This document shows, piece by piece, positions 42,397 to 51,307 of a stretch of DNA of 64,000 bases. How positions within the stretch are numbered: the stretch's first letter is position 1; the number at the start of each line of letters is the position of its first letter. Below the pieces are notes generated by a model. The model was not told the origin of the DNA, made no database searches, and was given only the letters and a program-made list of their open reading frames with translations. The stretch is taken from assembly GCF_027622855.1 (NCBI RefSeq), contig NZ_JAPZVR010000006.1, forward strand, positions 310,001 to 374,000, written 5' to 3'. This DNA comes from Glycomyces algeriensis. GTDB taxonomy: Bacteria > Actinomycetota > Actinomycetes > Mycobacteriales > Micromonosporaceae. The translations under genes and the position numbers were made by a program.

Positions 42397-43065
42397 ATGC
42401 CGACCAGTGACACCGAGTACGCCACCGCCGTAGCCGCCTACCTGAAGGAGCGGGCCGACGCGGACGCCGAGATCCGCGCCGCCGTCGTCGCCTACCGCAG
42501 TGAGGCCGACCGGCTCGCCGCGGCCGTCGAAGCCGCCCGCACCGCCCGCGAGGACGCCGACAGCGCCTCGGTGAACGCGGCGGCGCTCGTGGCCGAGACC
42601 GACAAGACCGTCACGGTCATGTGGCGCGCCCTCGGCGACTTCGTAGGGCACCGCCGCACCGGCCCCACGCCCTCGGCAGGAGCGCCCGACCCGGAGCCGG
42701 ACGCGGAGCGCGTGCGGGCCCGGCTCGAGCGCTCCGAGCGGCTCCTCTCCCTCGCCCGGCAGGGTGAACTGCCGATCGAGGCGCCCCGCCACACCGAGAT
42801 CACCGCCGCCGTCATCGGCCTCGGCCTGGGATCGCTCGCGGTCTGGGCGGCGCTGGGGCTGCTCTCGACGCCGGGGGTGCCGTTCGCGGAGGCCCTGGCC
42901 GCGCTGACGCTGTTCGCGGGGCTCGCGACGGGCCCGATCGCACTGGGGGTGTGGCTGTCCTGGCAGTACCGGGTGCGGGCGCGCCCGGGGCAGACCCTGG
43001 TGTGCGTGGGGGCCGCGATCGTCGCGGTGTGCGCGCTGGCGGGTCTGTTCATGCGCGGCCTGTAG
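42397..43065 (+). CDS. Coiled-coil membrane protein of the EccC-like ATPase operon
   Basis: A 222-residue protein: N-terminal coiled coil (about 5-80), a proline-rich break, a short helical segment, then three membrane helices in the C-terminal third (about 135-157, 163-187, 197-219). It could anchor the soluble ATPase to the membrane, since the ATPase lacks membrane segments. ATG 42397 has AAGGAG 6 nt upstream and lies 8 bp after the ATPase stop, so it belongs to the operon. No family recognised. Confidence 0.76.
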   Translation: MPTSDTEYATAVAAYLKERADADAEIRAAVVAYRSEADRLAAAVEAARTAREDADSASVNAAALVAETDKTVTVMWRALGDFVGHRRTGPTPSAGAPDPEPDAERVRARLERSERLLSLARQGELPIEAPRHTEITAAVIGLGLGSLAVWAALGLLSTPGVPFAEALAALTLFAGLATGPIALGVWLSWQYRVRARPGQTLVCVGAAIVAVCALAGLFMRGL

Positions 43066-43169
43066 GGGCCCGGGCGTGCCGGATCGGCGGATCGCGGGGC
43101 CTCAGTCGGCAGGGCGTGGACGCGATGGGGTACACCTGATGCGTCAACGAAACGTGAGGAGTCCCGTCA

Positions 43170-43724
43170 ATGGCCGCCATCGACGACACCGGCTCGTGGC
43201 ATTACGGCCCACTGCCGTCCACTGACGACGCCCCCGCCTGGATCTACGGGATCGTCCCGGACGGCTGGATCGCCGGCATGCCCGACGTGACCGTGGACCG
43301 CGACGAGATGATCATCATCTGCCCGCTGCCGACCCCGGACCACCCGGCGGACGCGACCGAGTCCGACCGGGCCGCGACCGAGGAGGGCCGGATCTCGCGG
43401 TTCCGGGAGGCCACGCGGGACATGCGCGTGCAGATCGCGCAGCAGCTGCAGTACCGGTACCACCGGCAGTCCTCGTGGGGGGCGCGCTGCGGCTCCACGA
43501 CGATGGTGTTCACGCACCAGTCGCTGCCGGTGACGACGCGTCTGCGCCAGCCCGAGCGGCTGGTCCTGGACACGCTCGTGGGCTCGGGCGTGGCCGCGTC
43601 GCGCTCGGACGCGCTCGCGTGGTGCGTGCGCCTGGTCGAGCAGCACGCGGAGGACTGGCTGAAGGAGCTGCGGGAGGCCATGGTGAGCGTGGACGAACTG
43701 CGCCGCCGGGGGCCCTCGGTGTAG
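43170..43724 (+). CDS. Hypothetical protein with a ribbon-helix-helix-like C-terminal segment
   Basis: A 184-residue soluble protein. The N-terminal ~65 residues are acidic and rich in Trp/Pro (DTGSWHYGPLPSTDDAPAW). The middle has TRLRQPERLVLDTLVGSGVAASRSDALAWCVRLVEQ, which resembles the strand-helix-helix of RHH antitoxin-type DNA-binding proteins; this is only a resemblance. ATG 43170 has GAGGAG 8 nt upstream. It is 104 bp after the ATPase operon and may or may not belong to it. A terminator follows. Confidence 0.7.
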   Translation: MAAIDDTGSWHYGPLPSTDDAPAWIYGIVPDGWIAGMPDVTVDRDEMIIICPLPTPDHPADATESDRAATEEGRISRFREATRDMRVQIAQQLQYRYHRQSSWGARCGSTTMVFTHQSLPVTTRLRQPERLVLDTLVGSGVAASRSDALAWCVRLVEQHAEDWLKELREAMVSVDELRRRGPSV

Positions 43725-43741
43725 CCGCGAGACGAGATGCA

Positions 43742-43773
43742 GGGCCCGGACGTGCGCGTTCGGGCCCCTTTTT
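43742..43773 (+). terminator. Terminator after the 184-aa gene
   Basis: GGGCCCG / CGGGCCC 7-bp stem with a GC-rich loop, then CTTTTTC. Confidence 0.8.
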
Positions 43774-43791
43774 CGTGTGCCCAGCCGTGCC

Positions 43792-43908
43792 TCAGCGCAG
43801 GAGCAGGTAGGCCAGGAGGACCGCCAGGACGATGGCGATCGCGACGACGAAGCCGACCGTGGCGCTCTTCGCGCGGTTCGACTGCGGTTCCGGTTCTCGG
43901 TGCGCCAT
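43792..43908 (-). CDS. 38-residue single-pass membrane protein
   Basis: A very short ORF with a polar N-terminus (MAHREPEPQSNRAKSA) and a single hydrophobic helix (TVGFVVAIAIVLAVLLAY, about 17-34). ATG 43908 has GGAG 6 nt upstream, and the frame ends with TGA at 43792-43794. The clear ribosome binding site plus ideal membrane helix support a real small protein. It is convergent with the 184-aa gene. Function unknown; small helices of this kind often modulate transporters or kinases. Confidence 0.5.
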   Translation of the reverse strand: MAHREPEPQSNRAKSATVGFVVAIAIVLAVLLAYLLLR

Positions 43909-44380
43909 GGGCGTCTCCAACGCTTCGACACTCGGGTGCGGCTGTGCAGACCTGCATCTTCACCCACGACGGGCCGGGGTGCGGCCATTCGGGCCAAAAC
44001 GACCGCGACTCGTGCGCGAAACGCCATCGCGATCGCGCGCTAACGCGCTCGTTCCATGATCGAAACCGATCGCATTAGTTGTGATGAACGGTCAAATTCA
44101 TTCCAGAGTGCGCGTTGCTGCTCGGTCACGCAGAAAGTGCGAGTAGTTGTGCTCGTTTCGAGCTTGAATGCGCACATGATCAAAATATGGGAACAGAGCC
44201 CCTGTTCAGGCGCAGACTGAACGCGCACGAGTTCCTGCGCGCGCCCGGGTATTCCCGTAGCGTCCGAAAGACCGGCCCCCGACCGGAGCGATCAGCTCCG
44301 GCCCTGAGGCACGGCCCGACGCCGGCCGCCACAAGCGGGCAGCGCGCACCGTGCATGAGCACAGCACCGAAGGAGCCACC
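43909..44380. other. 472-bp intergenic region upstream of pckG
   Basis: No supported gene. GC falls between about 44040 and 44210, where the pckG promoter and any regulator sites should lie. I could not settle on a -10/-35 pair. The right part (44210-44370) is GC-rich leader with a possible CCGGAGCGATCAGCTCCGG hairpin near 44283-44301. Confidence 0.55.
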
Positions 44381-46231
44381 GTGAGCATCGAAGCCTCCAT
44401 TGCCAGTGTCGTTGAAACCACTGCCTCGATCGGCCTCACCGATCCGCCCACCCGCCACCACAGGCTGCTCGCCTGGGTCGGCGAAGTGGCCGAGCTGACC
44501 GACCCCGACCAGATCGTGTGGTGCGACGGCAGCCCCGCCGAATGGGAGCGCCTGACCGCCGAACTCGTCGCCTTCGGGACCCTCGAGCCGGTCCCCGCGA
44601 AGCCGGACTCGTTCCTGGCCCGCACCGACCCGAACGACGTCGCGCGCGTCGAGGAGCGCACCTTCATCTGCTCCACCGACCCCGACGACGCCGGACCCAC
44701 CAACAACTGGACCGCGCCCGACTACATGCGCGAGACCATGACCGGCCTCTACCGCGGCTCCATGCGCGGGCGCACCATGTACGTCGTCCCCTTCTGCATG
44801 GGCTCGCTCGACGCCGAGAAGCCGATGTTCGGCGTGGAGCTCACCGACTCCGCCTACGTCGCGGTCTCGATGCACATCATGACCCGCATGGGCACCAAGG
44901 TCCTCGAGGCGATGGGCCGCGACGCCGACTTCGTCAAGTGCCTCCACTCCGTCGGCGCGCCGCTCGCGCCCGGCCAGGCCGACGTGCCCTGGCCCTGCAA
45001 CGCCACCAAGTACATCTCGCACTTCCCCGAGGACCGCGAGATCTGGTCCTACGGCTCCGGCTACGGCGGCAACTCCCTGCTCGGCAAGAAGTGCTACGCC
45101 CTGCGCATCGGCTCCGCCATGGGCCGCGACGAGGGCTGGCTCGCCGAGCACATGCTCATCCTCAGACTGACCAGCCCGGAAGGGAAGGTCTACCACGTGA
45201 CCGGCGCGTTCCCCTCCGCGTGCGGCAAGACCAACCTCGCCATGCTCGAGCCGACCATCCCCGGCTGGAAGGTCGAGACCCTCGGCGACGACATCGCCTG
45301 GCTCCGCTTCGGCGAGGACGGGCGCCTGTGGGCCTCCAACCCCGAGTACGGGTTCTTCGGCGTCGCACCCGGCACCGACTACAAGACCAACCCGAACGCC
45401 ATGCGCACCATCGAGAAGGGCCACACGCTCTTCACGAACGTCGCGCTCACCGACGACGGCGACGTGTGGTGGGAGGGCATGGGCGAAGCGCCCGAGCACG
45501 CCATCGACTGGAAGGGCAACGACTGGACCCCGCGCTCCGAGGAGCCCTCCAGCCACCCCAACAGCCGGTTCTGCACGCCCATCAAGCAGTGCCCGGTACT
45601 CGCACCGCAGTACGACGACCCGCGCGGCGTCCCGATCGACGCCATCCTCTTCGGCGGCCGCCGCGCGACCACCATCCCGCTCGTCACGCAGGCCCGCGAC
45701 TGGGTCCACGGCGTGTACATGGGCGCGACCCTCTCCTCGGAGACCACGGCCGCCGCCGTCGGCAAGGTCGGCGTCGTCCGCCGCGATCCGATGGCGATGC
45801 TGCCGTTCATCGGCTACAACGCCGCCGACTACTTCGGGCACTGGATCGCGATGGGCAAGTCCGCCGTCAGCGAGGACCTCCTGCCCGAGGTTTTCTACGT
45901 GAACTGGTTCCGCCGCTCCGACGACGGCCGGTTCCTGTGGCCCGGCTTCGGCGAGAACGCCCGCGTCCTCAAATGGGTCGTCGAGCGCCTCGAAGGCCGC
46001 GGCGAGGCCGTCGAGACCCCGATCGGGTACTGCCCGACCCCGGCGGCGATCGACGTCGACGGGATCGACGTGAGCGAGGCCGACCTCAAGGCCGCCCTCG
46101 AGGTCGACAAGGACGAGTGGGCCGCCGAGGTCCCGCTGGTCGAAAGCTGGTTCGCGCGCTTCGGCGACCGCCTCCCCACGGTGCTGTGGAGCGAACTCGA
46201 CGCGCTCAAGCAACGCCTCGACCTGCAGTAG
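44381..46231 (+). CDS. pckG: Phosphoenolpyruvate carboxykinase (GTP)
   Basis: A 616-residue GTP-dependent PEPCK that converts oxaloacetate to PEP for gluconeogenesis. The phosphate loop [14 protein letters not shown] carries the reactive cysteine (C281) that marks the GTP family. Other family blocks are [11 protein letters not shown] (substrate loop), the [14 protein letters not shown] metal/nucleotide region and the [14 protein letters not shown] arginines. GTG 44381 has AAGGAG 5 nt upstream; an ATG at 44354 is in frame but lacks a ribosome site. It is monocistronic, ending at a 16-bp hairpin. Confidence 0.97.
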   Translation: MSIEASIASVVETTASIGLTDPPTRHHRLLAWVGEVAELTDPDQIVWCDGSPAEWERLTAELVAFGTLEPVPAKPDSFLARTDPNDVARVEERTFICSTDPDDAGPTNNWTAPDYMRETMTGLYRGSMRGRTMYVVPFCMGSLDAEKPMFGVELTDSAYVAVSMHIMTRMGTKVLEAMGRDADFVKCLHSVGAPLAPGQADVPWPCNATKYISHFPEDREIWSYGSGYGGNSLLGKKCYALRIGSAMGRDEGWLAEHMLILRLTSPEGKVYHVTGAFPSACGKTNLAMLEPTIPGWKVETLGDDIAWLRFGEDGRLWASNPEYGFFGVAPGTDYKTNPNAMRTIEKGHTLFTNVALTDDGDVWWEGMGEAPEHAIDWKGNDWTPRSEEPSSHPNSRFCTPIKQCPVLAPQYDDPRGVPIDAILFGGRRATTIPLVTQARDWVHGVYMGATLSSETTAAAVGKVGVVRRDPMAMLPFIGYNAADYFGHWIAMGKSAVSEDLLPEVFYVNWFRRSDDGRFLWPGFGENARVLKWVVERLEGRGEAVETPIGYCPTPAAIDVDGIDVSEADLKAALEVDKDEWAAEVPLVESWFARFGDRLPTVLWSELDALKQRLDLQ

Positions 46232-46239
46232 GCCGACTT

Positions 46240-46274
46240 CCATCGCCCGCGTGCTCCCAGCACGCGGGCGATGG
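46240..46274 (+). terminator. Hairpin after pckG
   Basis: A perfect 16-bp stem (CCATCGCCCGCGTGCT and its complement) with a 3-nt loop 8 bp after the stop. There is no U-tract, so it may stabilise the 3' end rather than terminate by itself. Confidence 0.65.
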
Positions 46275-46280
46275 CGCGCC

Positions 46281-46450
46281 CGGAGGCGGTACGCGCGAGC
46301 CGTCGAATTCGGCCTTCATGGCGAATCCGGCGAACCGTAGGAACAGCCTCCACGGTGACGCTTGCGAGCCGTGAATACGGCTCCACCGCGAGGCTTGCGA
46401 GCCGTAAATTTGGCCACCAGGGCGAAGCTTGCGAGCCGTAAATTTGACAG
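46281..46450 (+). repeat. Five ~34-bp direct repeats upstream of uppS
   Basis: The core GCGAGCCGT occurs at 46295, 46364, 46397 and 46431, with GCGAACCGT at 46330: periods of 35, 34, 33 and 34 bp. The last two copies are most alike (GCTTGCGAGCCGTAAATTTG) and earlier ones progressively diverge. The last copy ends just before the uppS -10 box. It may bind a regulator in helical phase (about three turns) or be a decaying minisatellite. Confidence 0.78.
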
Positions 46451-46454
46451 AGCC

Positions 46455-46460
46455 TACAAT
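46455..46460 (+). promoter_or_regulatory. -10 box for leaderless uppS transcript
   Basis: TACAAT, a near-consensus -10, ends 9 nt before GTG 46469. This predicts transcription starting at the GTG, with no leader. TTGCGA lies 20 bp upstream, too far to be a normal -35. Confidence 0.5.
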
Positions 46461-46468
46461 TGCCGGTT

Positions 46469-47236
46469 GTGGCGATCTCGAACCTGCTTTACCGGATCTA
46501 CGAGCGTCGGCTCGCGCGCGAGCTGACCGGCCAGCCGCTGCCCAGGCACATCGGTGTCATGGTCGACGGCAACCGTCGCTGGGCCCGCGACATGGGCCTG
46601 ACCGACCCCAACGACGGCCACCGGGCCGGCGCCAAGCACATCGAGCGCTTCCTCGGCTGGTGCGAGGAGCTGGGCGTCGAACACGTCACGATCTGGCTCC
46701 TCTCCACCGAGAACCTCTCGCGCCCCAAGGAGCAGCTCGACCCGCTCCTCGACATCATCGACGAGCTCGCCGGCGAACTCGCCGACGAGGACCAGCCCTG
46801 GCAGCTGCGCATGGTCGGCGCCCTCGACCTCCTCCCCGAGGAGCACCAGGCCGCGCTCAAGAGCGCCCAGCAGCGCACCGCCGACAAGCGGGGCATGCAG
46901 GTCAACCTCGCCGTCTGCTACGGCGGCCAGCGCGAGATCGCCGACGCCGTGCGCTCCTTCATCCTCGAGCAGGCCGCCACCGGCGCGAGCCTGGAGGAGG
47001 TCGCCGAGTCCATCGACGCCGACTCGATCGCCCGCCACCTCTACATGACCGGCCAGCCCGACCCGGACCTGGTGATCCGCACCAGCGGCGAGCAGCGGAT
47101 CTCCGGGTTCCTGCTGTGGCAGTCGGCCTACTCGGAGTTCTACTTCTGCGACTCGAACTGGCCCGACTTCCGCCGGGTCGACTTCCTCCGCGCGGTGCGG
47201 TCTTTCGCGATCCGCGACCGCCGCTACGGCAAGTAG
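46469..47236 (+). CDS. uppS: Isoprenyl transferase (cis-prenyltransferase, UppS family)
   Basis: A 255-residue cis-prenyltransferase. HIGVMVDGNRRWAR (catalytic D33, with the diphosphate-binding arginines) and RTSGEQRISGFLLWQSAYSEFYF are the two main family signatures. Actinobacterial members make short-chain or decaprenyl diphosphates used as the lipid carrier for cell wall and mannosylation; the chain length cannot be told. The start is GTG 46469, 8 nt after a TACAAT box; TTG 46460 would lie within that box and is unlikely. It would supply the lipid used by Pmt (11160-12725). Confidence 0.93.
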   Translation: MAISNLLYRIYERRLARELTGQPLPRHIGVMVDGNRRWARDMGLTDPNDGHRAGAKHIERFLGWCEELGVEHVTIWLLSTENLSRPKEQLDPLLDIIDELAGELADEDQPWQLRMVGALDLLPEEHQAALKSAQQRTADKRGMQVNLAVCYGGQREIADAVRSFILEQAATGASLEEVAESIDADSIARHLYMTGQPDPDLVIRTSGEQRISGFLLWQSAYSEFYFCDSNWPDFRRVDFLRAVRSFAIRDRRYGK

Positions 47237-47352
47237 CCCCCGCTTCACCTGAAAAAACTTCGACGGGCACTGCGTCATTTGCGCCGGTTCCTTCGTGTGG
47301 GGAGTGCGATCAAACCGACTGCACCTCAACCACCCTGGAATCGAGGAACCGG

Positions 47353-47904
47353 ATGACTGCGAGCCCCATGGTGCAACAGTCCACTGTGTCCCATGTCTCG
47401 TCCGCGGAACGCGCGGACTTCGACGGCTTCTACGCCGCGAACGCCGCCCAGATCACCGCGCAGATCCGCGCCTACGTCGGTGACCTCGCCGAGGCCGAGG
47501 ACCTGGTCGCGGAGGCGTTCTGCCGGGCGCTGGCCCGCTGGGGCGCGATCAGCGCCTACGACAACCCCGCGACCTGGGTGCGGCGGGTCGCGTGGAACCT
47601 GGCGACCTCCCGGCTGCGCCGCGCCGCCGTCCTGCGGCGGTTCCTGCGCTGGCAGCGGCCCGTCCACGACGATGGCCCCGGGCCCGAGCGGCTCGACCTG
47701 GAGCAGGCGCTCTCCGAGCTGAACGAACGCCACCGCAAGGCGGTCATCCTGCGCTACATGGCGGGCATGACCACCGCGGAGATCGCCGAGCAGGAGGGCG
47801 TGGCCGAGACGACCGTCCGCTCCTGGCTGACCCGCGGCAAGGCGGCGCTCGCGCAGCGCCTTCGCATCGACGACACGACCCCCCGATTCGAGGAGAACCG
47901 ATGA
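47353..47904 (+). CDS. ECF sigma factor (SigE-like family)
   Basis: A 183-residue extracytoplasmic-function sigma factor. Region 2 is recognisable in FDGFYAANAAQITAQIRAYVGDLAEAEDLVAEAFCRALARW and WVRRVAWNLATSRLRR; region 4.2 is the helix-turn-helix AGMTTAEIAEQEGVAETTVRSWLTRGKAAL. ATG 47353 follows GAGGAACC. The stop overlaps the next gene as ATGA, so sigma and membrane partner are made together, the usual sign of an anti-sigma pair. Confidence 0.93.
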   Translation: MTASPMVQQSTVSHVSSAERADFDGFYAANAAQITAQIRAYVGDLAEAEDLVAEAFCRALARWGAISAYDNPATWVRRVAWNLATSRLRRAAVLRRFLRWQRPVHDDGPGPERLDLEQALSELNERHRKAVILRYMAGMTTAEIAEQEGVAETTVRSWLTRGKAALAQRLRIDDTTPRFEENR

Positions 47905-48653
47905 ACGCCCCTCAGCGAGACCCTTTGAGCGCCATGTTCGACCAGTACGCTGCCGCCACCGCCGCCGAGACCTCCCCGCCCTCCACCGGGCAGCTGCGGC
48001 GCCGGATGCGCCGCCACCGCACCGCCCGCGTCGCCGCGGCCGGGGTGGCTGCGGCCGTCCTGGCCGTGCCGGGCGGCTGGGCGCTCCAGCAGGCCGGGGC
48101 GACCGACCAGGGCCCCGGCCCGGCCGACGGCGGCCCGACCGAGGAGGTCAGCGAAGTGGTCGGCTGCGAGGACTGGCCGACTGACCCGCCCAGCGAGGAC
48201 TGGCCCACTGACGACTCTCCCGCGGACGAGCCGACCGGCTCTGAAGAGTCGCCCAGCGAGGAGCCGACCGGCGGCGTGGTGCCCACCGGGGACGAGGTCT
48301 CGGCGAGCGAGGAGCAGTCCGAGTACGGCACGGAGGAGGCGAGCACCCAGGTGCCGCCGGAGGACGAGTCGGCCACGGCGGCGCCCTCCGAGGAGGCCAC
48401 GCCGTGCGAGGACTCGCCCTCTGAGGAGCCGACGGAGAGCGAGTCCGAACCCGGCGAGGAGCCGACCGACAACGAGTCCGAACCTGGCGAGGAGCCGACC
48501 GACGTCGAAGAGGAGCCGACCGACAGCGAGTCCGAACCCGGCGAGGAGCCGACCGACGTCGAAGAAGAGCCGACGGACGACGGCTACGTCACCCCGTCCG
48601 CCGAGGAGCCCACCACCGGCATCGACGAGCCCTCCGAGTCGTCCACGCGCTGA
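47901..48653 (+). CDS. Membrane protein with acidic Ser/Pro/Glu-rich exterior, coupled to sigma factor
   Basis: A 250-residue protein: a 42-residue cytoplasmic N-terminus (MFDQYAAATAAETSPPSTGQL), one membrane helix (about 43-62), then a long exterior tail rich in Glu, Ser, Thr, Pro with repeats of the type SESEPGEEPTD/VEEEPTD between about 168 and 235. It occupies the place of an anti-sigma factor, but I see no zinc-binding HxxxCxxC motif. The tail is probably disordered, wall-spanning and possibly O-mannosylated. Its composition gives strong protein-strand bias with few hydrophobics. Confidence 0.78.
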   Translation: MNAPQRDPLSAMFDQYAAATAAETSPPSTGQLRRRMRRHRTARVAAAGVAAAVLAVPGGWALQQAGATDQGPGPADGGPTEEVSEVVGCEDWPTDPPSEDWPTDDSPADEPTGSEESPSEEPTGGVVPTGDEVSASEEQSEYGTEEASTQVPPEDESATAAPSEEATPCEDSPSEEPTESESEPGEEPTDNESEPGEEPTDVEEEPTDSESEPGEEPTDVEEEPTDDGYVTPSAEEPTTGIDEPSESSTR

Positions 48654-48667
48654 CCGCACACGTCGAA

Positions 48668-48694
48668 GCCCCCGCGAGCAATGCTCGCGGGGGC
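48668..48694. terminator. Bidirectional terminator between sigma-partner gene and pncA
   Basis: A 13-bp stem GCCCCCGCGAGCA / TGCTCGCGGGGGC between convergent genes. Confidence 0.83.
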
Positions 48695-48705
48695 CTTCTC
48701 ACGTG

Positions 48706-49260
48706 CTAGGCGAGGGTCACGCCCGCCGCTTCGAGGTCCTTGAGGGCCTTGGCCTTCGTCTCCTCGGCGACGGCGGCGGTGTACTCGAGGAGGACCGTGG
48801 TCGCGAAGCCCTCGGCGGCGGCGTCCAGGGCGGTGGCGCGGACGCAGTGGTCGGTGGCGATCCCGACGACGTCGACCGCGTCGACGCCGCGGTCGCGCAG
48901 CCACTCGGCCAGGCCCGTCTCGCCCGCCGAGCCCTCGAAGCCCGAGTAGGCCGCCTCGTAGGCGCCCTTGTCGAACACGGCCTCGGCGACGGTGTGATCG
49001 AAGTTCGGGTGGAAGCCCGCGCCCGCGGTGCCCACGACGCAGTGCGGGGGCCAGGAGTCGCGGAAGTCAGGTTCGGCCGAGAAGTGCAGGCCGGGATCGA
49101 TGTGCCAGTCGCGGGTGGCGACGACGTGCTCCCAGCGGCCCGGGGCGGAGCCGATGAGTTCGGTGACGGCCGACGCGACGGCCGCGCCGCCCGCGACAGC
49201 GAGCGACCCTCCCTCACAGAAGTCGTTCTGGACGTCTACCACGATCAGTGCCCGGCTCAT
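48706..49260 (-). CDS. pncA: Nicotinamidase (isochorismatase family)
   Basis: A 184-residue cysteine hydrolase converting nicotinamide to nicotinate in NAD salvage. The catalytic triad is D9 (VVDVQNDF), K98 (FDKGAYEAAYSGF) and C139 (GIATDHCVRAT). The metal site D51, H53 and H59 (RDWHIDPGLHF) is present. ATG 49260. About 65 bp upstream lies the second copy of the CCTATAGG palindrome, which could be an operator here. A pncA of this type also activates pyrazinamide. Confidence 0.95.
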   Translation of the reverse strand: MSRALIVVDVQNDFCEGGSLAVAGGAAVASAVTELIGSAPGRWEHVVATRDWHIDPGLHFSAEPDFRDSWPPHCVVGTAGAGFHPNFDHTVAEAVFDKGAYEAAYSGFEGSAGETGLAEWLRDRGVDAVDVVGIATDHCVRATALDAAAEGFATTVLLEYTAAVAEETKAKALKDLEAAGVTLA

Positions 49261-49326
49261 GCCCCGATCCTATTGCCATTCGCGATGGGCTACAAGACGC
49301 GAGGCCCCGCGACCCGGCGCCGAGAT

Positions 49327-49348
49327 CCTATAGGATATATCCTGCAGG
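49327..49348. repeat. Copy 2 of the CCTATAGG palindrome, upstream of pncA
   Basis: CCTATAGG, ATATAT, CCTGCAGG: the same 22-bp element as at 3688-3709 with two central bases changed in the right arm (which stays palindromic), again followed by ATTTCGGG. It lies between the ctaD terminator and pncA, so it could regulate pncA. Confidence 0.8.
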
Positions 49349-49364
49349 ATTTCGGGCACGGAAA

Positions 49365-49391
49365 AGCCCGGAGGCGAACCGCCTCCGGGCT
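49365..49391 (-). terminator. ctaD terminator
   Basis: An 11-bp stem AGCCCGGAGGC / GCCTCCGGGCT; on the minus strand it is followed by TTTTCC. Confidence 0.85.
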
Positions 49392-49405
49392 GTTTCACGT
49401 GTGCG

Positions 49406-51082
49406 TCAGTGCCCCTTGACTTCCTTGACCAGGTGGCCCCACTTCTCGTCGAAGACGGGGCGCTCCGAGCGGATGCGCGGGAGGCGGTCGAAGTTGCGCA
49501 GCGGCGGCGGGCAGCTGGTCGCCCATTCGAGCGAGCCGCCGTAGCCCCACGGGTCGTTGGTCTCGACCACGCGGCCGGCCTTCCAGGACTTGAACAGGTT
49601 CCAGATGAACGGCAGGGTCGACAGGCCCAGGATGAACGCGCCCACGGTGGAGATCATGTTCAGCGTCGTGAAGTTGTCCGACTCCAGGTAGTCGGCGTAC
49701 CGGCGGGGCATGCCCTCGGCGCCGAGCCAGTGCTGCACCAGGAACGTGGTGTGGAAGCCGATGAAGGTCAGCCAGAAGTGGACCTTGCCGAGCCGCTCGT
49801 CGTACATGCGGCCCGCGACCTTCGGGAACCAGAAGTAGACGCCGGCGTAGACGGCGAACACGATGGTGCCGAACAGCACGTAGTGGAAGTGCGCCACCAC
49901 GAAGTACGAGTCGGAGACGTGGAAGTCGACCGGCGGGCTGGCGAGCAGGACGCCCGAGAGGCCGCCGAGGAGGAACGTGACCAGGAAGCCGATGCTGAAC
50001 AGCATCGGGGTCTCGAAGGTCAGCTGCCCCTTCCACATGGTGCCGATCCAGTTGAAGAACTTCACACCGGTCGGGACCGCGATCAGGAAGGTCATCAGCG
50101 AGAAGAACGGCAGCATGACCGAGCCGGTGGCGTACATGTGGTGGGCCCACACGGCCATCGACAGGCCCGCGATCGCGAGGGTCGCGGCGACCAGCGTCTT
50201 GTAGCCGAAGATCGGCTTGCGGCTGAACACCGGGAAGATCTCGGAGACGATGCCGAAGAACGGCAGCGCCACGATGTACACCTCGGGGTGCCCGAAGAAC
50301 CAGAACAGGTGCTGCCAGAGGATCGCGCCGCCGGTCTCGGAGTCGAAGACGTGCGCGCCGAGCTGGCGGTCGGCCATGACGGCGAGGAGCGCGGCGAACA
50401 GGATCGGGAAGACCAGGATCACCAGGAGGCTCGTGATGAGGATGTTCCAGGTGAAGATCGGCATGCGGAACATGAGCATGCCCGGGGCGCGCATCGTGAT
50501 GATCGTGGTGATCATGTTGACCGCGCCGAGGATGGTGCCGATACCCGAGATGGACAGGCCCACGAACCACATGTCGGCGCCGATGCCCGGCGAGTTGACC
50601 GCGTTCGACAGCGGCTGGTAGGCGAACCAGCCGAAGGAGGCCGCGCCGCCGGGGGTGATGAACCCGGAGACCGCGAGGATCGAGCCCAGCAGGTACAGCC
50701 AGTACGCGAAGGCGTTCAGCCGCGGGAACGCCACGTCGGGCGCGCCGATCTGCAAGGGCACCAGGTAGTTGCCGAACGCGAACACGATCGGGGTCGCGAA
50801 CATGAGCAGCATGATGGTGCCGTGCATCGTGAACAGCTGGTTGAACTGCTCCGACGACACGATCTGGAGGCCGGGCCGGAACAGCTCGGCGCGGATCAGG
50901 AGGGCGAGGACGCCGCCGATCGCGAAGAACGCGAAGGACGTCACGAAGTAGAGCAGACCGATCTGCTTCGCGTCCGTCGTGCGGAGCGTGCGGGCGAGCC
51001 AGGAACCGTTGGGCTCCCGGCGTACCGGCCAGGGGCGCGCGACGATAGGCGTTGGCTCAAGCTTCGGCTCAACCGTGGTCAC
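49406..51082 (-). CDS. ctaD: Cytochrome c oxidase subunit I
   Basis: A 558-residue, twelve-helix haem-copper oxidase subunit of the aa3 type. [13 protein letters not shown] holds the CuB histidine and cross-linked tyrosine, [10 protein letters not shown] follows the proton-channel region, and [10 protein letters not shown] carries the haem a and a3 histidines. The start chosen is GTG 51082, which has GGAGG 6 nt upstream; ATG 51103, the first in the frame, would place that ribosome site within the gene. ctaD is solitary here, as in many actinobacteria where ctaC/E and the bc1 genes lie elsewhere. Confidence 0.97.
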   Translation of the reverse strand: MTTVEPKLEPTPIVARPWPVRREPNGSWLARTLRTTDAKQIGLLYFVTSFAFFAIGGVLALLIRAELFRPGLQIVSSEQFNQLFTMHGTIMLLMFATPIVFAFGNYLVPLQIGAPDVAFPRLNAFAYWLYLLGSILAVSGFITPGGAASFGWFAYQPLSNAVNSPGIGADMWFVGLSISGIGTILGAVNMITTIITMRAPGMLMFRMPIFTWNILITSLLVILVFPILFAALLAVMADRQLGAHVFDSETGGAILWQHLFWFFGHPEVYIVALPFFGIVSEIFPVFSRKPIFGYKTLVAATLAIAGLSMAVWAHHMYATGSVMLPFFSLMTFLIAVPTGVKFFNWIGTMWKGQLTFETPMLFSIGFLVTFLLGGLSGVLLASPPVDFHVSDSYFVVAHFHYVLFGTIVFAVYAGVYFWFPKVAGRMYDERLGKVHFWLTFIGFHTTFLVQHWLGAEGMPRRYADYLESDNFTTLNMISTVGAFILGLSTLPFIWNLFKSWKAGRVVETNDPWGYGGSLEWATSCPPPLRNFDRLPRIRSERPVFDEKWGHLVKEVKGH

Positions 51083-51307
51083 CTGTGGGCCTCCATGATT
51101 CATTTCCAGGTAGCGAAACGCAGCATAGCCCCGGGAAGGGCCGCCGATGCGGAGGGGGATTGCACTAGCGGCGTGGCGGAGCGTGACCGCGTGCCGTGTG
51201 CAACGTGGTTCCCGCAGGTCGCGTCAGCGACGAACGGGTCGGGGGGAGTGGCGCCCGCGGGTCGCCGCATCGGGCCGGCGCCCGCGGGTGAGCAATCTCC
51301 TACAGGT

